Below the pieces are notes generated by a model. The model was not told the origin of the DNA. It did not search any database and worked only from the letters and a program-made list of their open reading frames with translations. Of a DNA stretch of 20,667 nt, positions 7,943 to 16,665 are shown piece by piece. The DNA is from Pelagophyceae sp. CCMP2097. Its lineage: Eukaryota > Sar > Pelagophyceae. Position 1 is the first letter of the stretch; the number at the start of each line of letters is the position of its first letter. The translations under genes and the position numbers were made by a program. The stretch is from positions 9,655-30,321 of the forward strand of contig MU657374.1 of the NCBI GenBank assembly GCA_026770575.1, in the 5' to 3' direction.

Positions 7943-8983
7943 ATGGACGACCTGCCGGCCGCCGCCGTGCCAAAGCCGTGCTGCGTCTGCGACCAGCTGG
8001 GCGGCCAGCACTGCACCAAGTGCAAATCGCGGCATTAATTCGGCATTATTGCGGCAAGGCGTGCCAGCTCGTCGAGACTGGTACGAGCGCGGGCACAAGG
8101 CGCAGTGCAAGCAGCTCGCCTTCGAGTTCCAGGACCGCCTCCTCGACGCGCTCATGCCGGAGAAGCTGATTATCGAGGAGGAGGCGCCGGGAACAAGCGG
8201 CGCTGTCGAGGACGTCCCGCCGGTGGATGGTTCCAAGGCCATCGCGCTGAACGACGGCACGCCGAATTTGAGGCGCGGCACGTGCGCCATCTGCCTCGAC
8301 GTGCTTCCACTCGAAGGTGGCAGACGAACATTCTACGCGTGCTGCTGCAAATCGATCTGCACGAGAACTGCTCCGACAAGTGCGACAAGTACGACAAGCG
8401 GTGCCCGCTCTGCCGAGCGCCGGCCGCCACGACGCACGTCGAGGTGAAGCGCCGGCTCCAGAAGCACGTGGACGAGGGGCACGCCGAGGCGCAGGCGCAG
8501 CTCGGAGGCGCGTACCAGGATGGTGGCATCGGTCTCAAGAAGAGCTTCAAGCGGGCGATCCAGTTGTACGAGCGCGCTGCGGTGCAAGGGCCTGCACGAG
8601 CTCAAGCGCAACTGGGAGTGTTTTATGAGCGTGGCAACGGCGTGAAGACCGACTACAAGACCGCCGCATGCTGGTACCGGCGCGCGGCTGAGCAAGGCTA
8701 TCCTTCCGCCCAGTACAATCTCGGCGCGGCCTTCGACCAAGGCAAGGGCGTGCCGCAGTCGCTCGACGAGGCCGTCAAGTGGTACCGCCTCGCCGCGGCG
8801 CAGGGCGACCCAGACGCGCTCTTCAACCTCGGTGTGTGTCATCTAGACGCTCAGGGCGTGCCGCGGGACTACCACGAGGCCCTGCGCCTCTACAAGCGCG
8901 CGGCGGCCGAGGCGGCGGCGGCAATCGACAAGCTCAAGGCGTACCTCGCGAGATGCGCTCCACTGGCTGCAGGCGCCGACTAG
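7943..8983 (+). pseudogene. MYND-RING-Sel1 repeat protein, broken by three frame changes
   Basis: Three domains appear in order but in three reading frames. From ATG 7943 the MYND zinc finger opens with CCVCDQLGGQHCTKCKSRH and then meets TAA at 8036. An 11-base insertion there (8036-8046, an imperfect repeat of CGGCATTA) separates it from YCGKACQLV. A second shift at about 8074-8078, where GAGA stands in place of GA, precedes DWYERGHKAQCKQ, the finger's last half. In that frame a RING-type finger begins (CAICLDVLPLEGG, YACCCKSIC). A third shift at about 8358-8363 moves to the frame carrying CPLCRAP and four Sel1 repeats (8105-8983 frame), for example AQLGVFYERGNGV and WYRRAAEQGYPSAQYNLG. No GT-AG introns account for the shifts. 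Intact relatives in such algae are thought to act as ubiquitin-ligase-like adaptors; this copy probably cannot make the full protein. Assembly error is the main alternative, although the neighbouring 5.5-kb ferlin exon is open throughout. Confidence 0.82.
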
Positions 8984-9448
8984 GTCCTCCTCTGAAATTG
9001 GCTTCCCGCCGCTCGGCACAGCTCTTCAACCGTCTTTTCGATCGGTTGCCTGACTTTGTCATCGCCTAGACGGGCATACCCTATTGGGCCAGCCCCACCC
9101 AGGGTGGATCTTAAGCAACCGTCCGCCCTAAAAAACGATTTCTTTGCCCAAGTCGGAAAAAACGACGGCATTCGCCCTGCGCCGCGGCTTCCGTCGGTGC
9201 GATGTCACAGCATCGTCGAAAGACTGGTGTACGCCTCATCCATCGAATCCATCGAAGAGTTTCATCGAGCTCCAGATCATCCTTGCTTTGCTGCGCCTCA
9301 CCTCCCCGCGTCTCAAAGTCGATCTCGACGCCGGCCCCGCGAGTGTCCCACGGTGCTCTCGGTGCTTGGCACATCGAGGAGTCTGTGGTGCTCGAGGCGC
9401 GGCCTTAGATATTTCCACCGCGTCGGCTCGGTCGCACGCGCCGCTTTT
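8984..9448. other. Convergent 3' spacer, no gene recognised
   Basis: These 465 bp separate the stop of the broken MYND gene from the ferlin stop on the opposite strand, so they should hold two 3' untranslated regions. Open frames exist but lack domains, and base composition is more balanced than in the coding exons. The stretch contains one copy of an 18-nt element (9101-9118) also found upstream of ferlin. Confidence 0.55.
9101..9118 (+). repeat. Dispersed 18-nt element, copy 1
   Basis: AGGGTGGATCTTAAGCAA matches 17 of 18 positions with 15827-15844, in the same orientation. The two copies lie on either side of the ferlin gene. Confidence 0.6.
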
Positions 9449-12400
9449 TCAGTCGTCGTCCGCGGCGGCGCCGGGCGCGGCGGTGAGGCCAAAGGCCTTG
9501 AAAAACGTGTAGATGTTGGTGTAGTACATGCCGAGGTAGTACCAGACGATGAGGCAGAGGATGCAGAGGAGGCAGCAACAAAGCTGCACCGCCAGCTTGG
9601 GCCCCACCAGCGCCGTGCACACGGCAAACGGGTTGTACGAGAACGACAGCCGGCCCGTGCGCGGCGGCAGCACCTAATCCGGAGTACAGCGGCCGCGGAG
9701 GGTCCGCAGAGGGGGCCGTTTCCGGAAGGATGGGGCTCGTCCTTACCGGGTTCGAGTTGGGGTTGGAGATGCCGAGGCCCGCCGGCTTGAGCTCGGCCTC
9801 GTCGGCGGGGAGGATCTCGACCTAGATTCGGCGCCGTTTCCCAAACGGCGCAAGCGGACGACAGTCCCCAAGGTGCGAGGGGCGCAAATGGCACGCAGAC
9901 GGCGGCCCCGTCCCAAAGGCGCATACGCACGGATATGGCGATGGAGCCGCGGTTCAGGACGCGGACCTTGCCGCGCTTGCGCTGCGTGTACGTCATCTTG
10001 AGATATTGGGCCGAGTCGTCGAGGTCGCCGAGACCCGCGTACTGCTTCAGCTGCTGCAGAAAGTACCCCGCGTCCTTCTCCGCGGTCTCGTTATCTTTCA
10101 ACTTCTTCTCCTCAGCGGTCAGCTCGGCCTCGTCGTCAGAGTCCGACGCGCCCTTCTTCTTCTTCTTCTTTTTGCCGTCCTCGCCGTCTTTCACGTCCTT
10201 GCCGTCCTCGCCGCCCTTGCTCTCCTCGGCGCCCTCGGCCCGCCCGTCGCCGGCCTCGAGGAGCGGGTTCTCCACGTCGTCGCCTTTTAGCGCCAGGACG
10301 ACGTCGTCGCCGCCGCCGTCTTCGTCGCCGGCGTCGCCCTGCTCGAGGTCCGCCTCCTCTTCCTCGTCGCTCTCCGAGTCGACGAGGTCCTCCGCCGCAG
10401 CGAGGCCCTGGTCGCGCGCCTCCTTGACGGTGATGGCGTCGTTAATCACCTTAAAAACGTCGACGCTCTTGTTCTCCGAGTAAGCTTTCAAAAGCCATTT
10501 GTACAAGTCCAGCTGCGCGTCGCCGATCACGTCGTTCCACTTGATGATGTCCTGGTCCCAGAGCTGCATGTTCAAACGCCCTAATTCCGGCGAGGCCAGA
10601 GGCAGCTCGATCGGGAATTTCAAACGCCAGTTCCAGCTCGCGCGGCCGTTGCGGCAGCGCCAGTGCACGTCCGTCTTCTGCTTCTTCGAGTCTCCGACCC
10701 AGAACTGGGCGTAGTAGTCGCCCATGCTAAAGGGCACTTCTCTAGAGGCCCAGCAGATAACCCGAATCTCGAAATGTTTCTTCTGCGCGGGAAGGAGCTC
10801 CACCGCCGCCTCGCGCCGCGCGTCCGCGGGCTTGCGGATCTCGAGCCACATGTGCACCTGGCCCTGGTTCACGCTCGAAGTGTCCTTTGTCAAGTTGCGG
10901 ACTTCCACGGGCTTGAGCGGATTCTTCGACGGCGCCGCGACGGCGTCCAGCGCCTGCCAGTCGCGGTGGAACCAGCGGTCCTCCAAGTCGATCCTCGTCT
11001 CGCCGACGAGCTCGTGCACCGGGTAAAACTGGTTCCAGTCCTTGACCTGGATCTTCAGCGTCGACGGCCCGGGGAGCATGGTCTGAAACTCGTAAGCCTG
11101 GCAAAACTCGGGCTTCAACGTCTTGTCCGCGTGGTCCTGCGGCCGGTCGTCGACGGTGCCGCCGAGCTTGACGCGCAGGTACGGGTCGCAGGACCGCCCG
11201 TCGACGGGCTGCAAATTGGAGCCCTTGGTGACGTAGAGCCGGACGGTGTACGCCTGCGGCTCCAGAATTTGCAAAGGCAAGAAGTGCGCCTGCTCGAACT
11301 TGGGGTCCGACTCCAGCACGCGGATGAGGCCCTTGAAGACTCCGACGGGTCGTAAAGTCGACTTTGCCGCATTTGGGTGGTGCTTGCCGCGGTAGACGGT
11401 ATAAACTTCCAACGGCCGCGTCTTCAAAAAGTCCTCCAGCTCGTTGCCGCCAGAGTCGTTGACCCACCAGTCTCGCCCGCGCAGGTGCGCCGCGTCGGCC
11501 CACTGCGTCGGGAAGTCGATTGGGAGGTCGGAAAGTTTGTACTTCCTCTCCCCGGCCATGGCGTCCTCGTCCGTCGCCGAGGCGAGTCGCGCAGAGAGCA
11601 TGTCCATGTACGACCGCCCGCCCGCGCGCTTCAGCTCCGCCGCCGCATCGGCCTCTAGCGCGACGGCGCGGAGGCGCATTTCTTCCTCAAAAAGGACGTC
11701 CTCGTAAATCTGCGGCAGCTGATTCGAGACAGACGGGTCAAAGGCCCCGACGCCCGTGTCCGCGCCCGCGTACCCGCGCGGCGAGGCGCCGTAGCGCTCG
11801 AGTTCGAACTGCTCGACGTCGACGTAGCCCTCGTCGTCGTCGCCGCTGGCGTCGTCGTCCTCGTCCTCGCCGCCAAACTCGAGGCCCAAATTGCCGGCTG
11901 CGGCGGGGGCGCCGTCTTCGGACGCGTCCTCGGCGTCCTCGGCGGCCTCGCGCTGGCGGTTCGCCTCGTCGATGACTTGCTGTCGCATGCGGGCGGCCGA
12001 ATCGTCGAAGAGCTGCATCTGGGGCGGCACAAAGTCCCGCGCGTTCCAGGGCATCTTCGTCGCCAAATCGATGGCGCAGGCCCCGAGCAGCGGCCTTTGC
12101 AGGCCGTTGACGAGCGACCGCGAAGCGTCAAACACGCGCAGGTCCAGCATGGGCGCAAATAGAGCGTCCTCCGGCAGCAGAACGTCCAGAACCTTGCGCT
12201 CGATGAAGTTGGCGTCGCGGCCGCTCGGGTTGCGGGACGACTTCGTTCGGAACGTCGTCGCGCCGTCTTCCGGGTCGGCGGACGCCACCGTGATAGAAAC
12301 GTACGGTTCGCGCGGCGCTCTAAAATGGTGCGCCTTGAGCTGGCGCACGCCCACGCTCGTCACTTCGACCCAGGCCTGCTTCAGCTTGGGCGCGATGGAC

Positions 12401-15149
12401 TCGCACCGGTCGTACTTTTCGTTGAGCTCGCGCTTGCGGATCAGCGCGCACGCCACCAAAAGTTCGCCTTGGACGGGCTCGCCGTTGACGTCGCTGAGCC
12501 GGCGCCACGTCGGCCGCGGCGCCCGCGACGTCTCGTTCTGCAGCGCGGCGCACTCGGCAAGCGGGATACGCAGCAGCGCCGCGGGCGAATTCGGCGAAAA
12601 GTTGTCCTCGTCCCAGACCTGCACCACCACGTCGGGCCCGAACAGGGCGTCTCTTGGCAGCATCTCGTCGAAGACTAAAGTCTCGTACCACTGCGGCGCC
12701 GTCGTCATCGAGCGCGTGGCCGTGCGCTTCTTGGAGCCGCAAAAGCGGACCTTGACGTAGGCGTCGATCAGCCCGTTGTCGTCCGACGCCGGCAGCCTTC
12801 GCGCCTGGTATACGTAGACGCGCAGCTGGAACGGCGCCTGGTCGTCAAACTTCTTCAAGAGCTCGGCGTCGCGCCACATGAGAGCCGGGTCCAGCGCGTC
12901 GGCTGAGAGGCCGAGACCGAGCTTGAGCAAAAGTGCGCCTGGGTTGGCGCGCAGCGCGACGCCGCCGGACCTGCGCGTCCGTGCCTTGTCCGCCACGAGC
13001 GGCTCCCACTTTGGCTCGGCTGCGAAGGAATCGCGGAGCAGGCGCGCGGCAGGGATGCGCGCGTAGCAGACGCGCAAAACAGCGCCCGGCGCGCCTCGCT
13101 CGAGGTAGAGGCAGACGTCCGGGACGTCGTCTAAAAGCACGGGCAGGTCGATGAACTTTAAAGCCTCGAGCTGGTTCCAAGTGCAGACTCCTCTCTCATT
13201 TTTGACCCAGTCAAAAAACATTTCGTGCGCCCCGATGGTCATCACTACGCGCATCTTCGCCGTCGCCGAAGCGGCGCGCGCCCGCAGCACGGGAATCTCC
13301 GTGCCCATGAGGCATAAAGCGCGGAGGTGGTACTTGGCCGTCTGCGGCTTCAAGCCTTGAGCAGGCCGGAACGAAAAGTCTTTCCGGTGCGCCACGCGAG
13401 ACTCCTTCGAAGCCGGCTTCGTCAGGACCTGCATGGACAAAAGCACGCGGCCGCGGTACGTCGACGCCTCGTCGCCGTAGCGGTTCATGACCGCGCCGCG
13501 CTTGCCCTGCACCCCGAGAGGCGCGCCGTACAGGTTGTGCCACCGCGGCCGCGGGCCGTCGTAGTCGCCGCCTAAAACAACAGACGAGAGCCAGGACTGC
13601 GACGCCTTTGAGGACTTTCCCGCTTCGTTGCGCGGGATGTCCCCGTAGTCAAAGTACGCGTGCGCCACTGGCTTGTCCTTGCTAAAGGTATTGTAGTCCC
13701 ACAAACCGATGCCGATGCGCTTCGCCTCGCACGGCTCCGAGACAGGGATCCAGAGCTCCTCGTGGAACGTTGGCGCTAAACTGCCCTTGCCGCCGGCGAT
13801 GGCCACGCTCGAAGTCCGCGCGCGCGACCCCGCAAAGTCGCAGCGAACATACGCCTCGATGCCGCCCGAGGAGAACGCGCCGGCGTTCATCGAGGGCAGG
13901 TCCTCTGCCTCCCAGACGTAGACGACCAAGAAGCACTGCTTGGCCACGGCCGCGGGCCCGACGAGCGCCATGCCTCCCGCGTCGCCGCCCCCTTCCAGCG
14001 CGGCATCCAACTCGTCCAGGTACTCGCGTTCGACGTCGTGCGTCTTTTGCGCGTCACCGCGGCCGAGGACGGTGATGGAGAGCTTGGCGTAGCCCTGGTA
14101 GCCTCGGTCGTCGTCGTTGGTCGTGTCGATCAGCCCGACCCACTGTCTATAATACTCGTGGCCCGGCCGCGCGTGGACGTCGCGCACGTCGAAGGTGGCC
14201 TTGCCGATCATGGCGTGGCCCGAAAAGGCGTCGTAGTCCAAAATCTGGACCTCGACGACGGCCTCTTCCACTGCCGCGCTCGTCACGTCCTTCAGGTTAA
14301 AATACAGCGTCTCGTCGAAGACGCAGCTCGAGACTTGCCGCACGACGCGCGTCTTGCGCGCCCGGCCCAGGACCTTGACGCGCGCGTACGGGTCAGAGAG
14401 GCCCGAGAGGTCCTCGCCCTTGAGGTCGCGGACCTCGACGACGTGCACCTGGACCTGGTAGTCCCCGGGCGCCATGCGGTGGTCCGCGCGGCCCACGAGG
14501 TCGTCGAGCCTTCGCTCCGCCATCATTTTGGATGCTATTCGGCGCTCGTCCATTTCGGCCTGCTCCTTGACCGAGAGGCGCACGGCCTGTCCCTGGACCA
14601 CCTCGTTGCGGTCCAGCGCGAACTGCGTCAGCTCGTCCGGCTCCGCCGCGGGCGGCGGCAGCCGCGCGGCCTGCTTCTTGCGCGCCGCGCCGCCCTTGCC
14701 CATCAAGAGCTCGGACGCCGCGGTCAGCATCCGCGACAGCGACGCGGCGTAGCGCCGGTCGTAGACCCAGGCCAGCGTCAGCTCCACCTCGCCGCGACTC
14801 ACGCCGTCGGCCGCGTCGCCCTCGCCGAGGAGCCGGCACCACTTGGTCAGCCCCGCGGCGCCGCTCGCCGCGACCTCGACCATGGGCACGCCCACCGTGC
14901 CAATCAGCCGCGAGCGCACCACGCCGCGGTCCTTGACCTTGATTCGGACCTCGAGCGTGCCGTCGTCGACGGGCAGCCGGAAGGGCTCGTCCCAGGAATG
15001 CGACGTGCCGCGCTTGACGAGTGTCGAGTGCTTGCGGCCGTCCAACGTGACGGTGATGTACGCGTCGGGCGCCTCCTTGCCCGGCAGCATGAGCTGGCGC
15101 GTGCGGCCGATGGTGCCCACGAGCATGTTGGGCCGCGGCGCCGCGGCGC

Positions 15150-15180
<31 letters not shown>

Positions 15181-15678
15181 CGCGGACTCGTCGCCGACAA
15201 AGTACGACATTTCAATGCGCACGCGGCCGCCGGGCACGTGGCCCACCTGGCCGCGCTGCGCCTCGAGCGAATACCACTCGTCCGTCTCGATGCCCGGCGA
15301 GAGCACGCAGCTGCGCAGCTCGATGGCCGCCTGGCCGAGGGGTATGTCGGCGCCCGACGACTTGTGGAAGACCTTGACCACGATGTGTTGCACGTCGTTG
15401 CTCGCCACCTCGAGGAAGATGGCGCGCGGCGCGTTCCACACCGGCTCCTACAGCGCGCCGTCGCGCGGCGCGTACGCGCGGGCCCCTTTGGCGCGGCCCC
15501 GCGCGGGCCCGCCCGTTTGCGGCGTGCAATTTCTCACCGTCGTGCCGGTGGCGCTCGGCGTCTGCTCGCGCTCGCGGCCGCACTCGACGACGGCATAGGG
15601 GTTACACTCGCCGCCTTGGAGCTCTTGGAGACGCTTGGCCTCGATGATTCGAATCTCGAGACGGTCTTCGAAATCCAT
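9449..15678 (-). CDS. Ferlin: multi-C2-domain, tail-anchored membrane-fusion protein
   Basis: Ferlins are calcium-responsive proteins anchored by a C-terminal helix and act in vesicle fusion and membrane repair. Four exons (15678-15538, 15447-9931, 9821-9747, 9673-9449) give 1985 residues, a normal ferlin length. About nine C2 or C2-like domains are visible, near residues 1-130, 155-255, 375-490, 548-650, 750-850, 918-1010, 1070-1180, 1446-1540 and 1604-1700. Acidic calcium-loop residues are clear in several (LSDPYARV with LDYDAFSG; LIDAYVKV with VWDEDNFSP; SCDPYLRV; LWDQDIIKWNDVIG). Between C2 domains lies the ferlin signature RPRWHNLYGAP with ASTYRGRVLL. The last C2 is followed by a long acidic and poly-Lys insertion, as in known ferlins. 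Exon 3 encodes VEILPADEAELKPAGLG and exon 4 gives NPVLPPRTGR, then a Cys/Leu-rich membrane helix at about 1938-1965 and a short tail. The 90-bp first intron splits the first C2 domain. Read without splicing, the frame would lose both the start and the anchor. Confidence 0.93.
10154..10174 (-). repeat. Lys-codon tract in ferlin
   Basis: A run of AAG/AAA codons encodes seven lysines next to long acidic stretches, downstream of the last C2 domain. Such a Lys-rich loop is a known feature of ferlins; here it is also a simple-sequence tract likely to vary in length. Confidence 0.8.
15151..15174 (-). repeat. Trinucleotide repeat encoding eight aspartates
   Basis: Eight perfect GTC units on the plus strand (GAC on the coding strand) encode Asp8 in the linker between the first and second C2 domains of ferlin. 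It is a candidate length polymorphism that keeps frame. Confidence 0.9.
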
Positions 15679-15826
15679 CGCACAAGCGGTCGCGCCCGGC
15701 GAGAGGCCGCGCCCGACTCAAGCGTCGAGAGAGAAAATCAACTCGCCCCCATACGCCGCCGAAGCCACGCTGCGAGCACCACAAATTGCGCTTGCCCAAA
15801 AATTGAACGAGCCGTTCATAATCGTG

Positions 15827-15862
15827 AGGGTGGATTTTAAGCAAGCGTTGGATATTAAGCAA
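15827..15862 (+). repeat. Dispersed 18-nt element, copy 2 with a degenerate third copy
   Basis: AGGGTGGATTTTAAGCAA (15827-15844) is followed directly by the related GTTGGATATTAAGCAA (15847-15862), giving a local tandem. On the minus strand, the sense strand of ferlin, they read as TTGCTTAA-containing units within about 190 bp upstream of the ferlin ATG. Confidence 0.6.
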
Positions 15863-15893
15863 GCAATCGTTCATTCGTCGATCTTTCAGTTCG

Positions 15894-16448
15894 TACAAGG
15901 GGTATCGCGATAAAGCCGACCTCAAGTGGCGCAAGTTTGTGCCTCCAAGAGGCCGCCTGCGGGGGTGGGCGTGGTCGCTATGGGCCTCCCTGCCCCCCGG
16001 GGTGTCCGTGACATGATCAGCCTCGAGGAGGGCGCCTTGCAAGGGCGTGAACAAGCGTTTCCCCCAATATTTTGGACTTGATAAAATCTTTATTTGCCTC
16101 TTTACCTTGATTTTGAACTGATTTTGCCTCCGTATTGCGAAGGTTCGGGCCCGGCTGTCAATTGCAGGACCGCCCGGATCGAAATTGTGGCTATGTGACG
16201 GGGCGGGTCCATACGTACTGGGGTGGTATATGACATGTCCTATACAAGTGCCGCGAGTGGCGCTTCAGACGAGCCAAAACAGACGTTCTGATTTTTAGTT
16301 TGAGCGTTTTTAACAAAAGATTTTTTTAGGACATGGCATTTCCGGACTCAGCGCGACGTCCTCTATGACTCCCAACAGGGCCAAACTCCAACCGACGAAA
16401 ACTGCAATTGACAGAAAGTCCTCAGCGTCATTAGCGATACCCCTTGTA
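15894..16448. repeat. Possible small inverted-repeat element
   Basis: TACAAGGGGTATCGC at 15894-15908 is repeated exactly, inverted, at 16434-16448. The 555-bp interval is AT-richer than its surroundings and has no gene. This would suit a small non-autonomous DNA element, but the target-site duplication is not evident and 15 bases is short. Confidence 0.3.
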
Positions 16449-16665
16449 AACTTCGTTTTGTTGAGTTGGCCCTTCGAGCTGTTGGTCGCGTCGCGCCCCA
16501 GCGTGGGGCCTCGGCGGCGCCACGGCCTCATCCGAGGCCGGCGCGCCTCGTCTCGAATTTCCGCGAGCCGGTTTAAATAAAGACCCTGTTATAAGAGACA
16601 TGCACAGTCAGTGCGGTCGCGCCACGCCGGGCGCGGCGGCGGCGCGGCGGCGGCGCGGGGCGGCA

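Larger units (their letters stand above)
15679..16665. other. AT-richer spacer between ferlin start and ankyrin-gene stop
   Basis: Nearly 1 kb without a supported gene. The ferlin-proximal 200 bp should hold its promoter and 5' untranslated region and contain the 18-nt element. The centre (about 16050-16450) is clearly AT-richer than the coding exons, with T-rich runs. A minus-strand ATG frame of 73 codons (16531-16310) with one hydrophobic stretch lies here, but its codons lose the third-position GC bias of the real exons, so it is not called. A 15-nt inverted pair encloses 15894-16448. Confidence 0.5.

Noticed and set aside
7943..8983. Programmed frameshifting in the MYND-RING-Sel1 gene
   Set aside because: Three separate shifts, one an 11-base insertion with an immediate stop, are not explained by any known slippery-site mechanism; mutation or assembly error is simpler.
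14038..15840. A 600-codon plus-strand open frame opposite ferlin
   Set aside because: It is the antisense shadow of the C2-domain exon; its protein is a low-complexity Arg/His/Leu mix typical of reversed GC-rich coding sequence.
15602..16054. A minus-strand frame that could extend ferlin upstream or be a separate exon
   Set aside because: It passes through the 18-nt repeat, begins with a non-supported start, and the ferlin C2 domain already starts well at ATG 15678 in another frame.
16310..16531. A 73-codon minus-strand ATG frame with a hydrophobic stretch in the AT-rich spacer
   Set aside because: Its second half lacks the third-position GC bias of all accepted exons, it has no recognisable domain, and no splice-linked neighbour was found.
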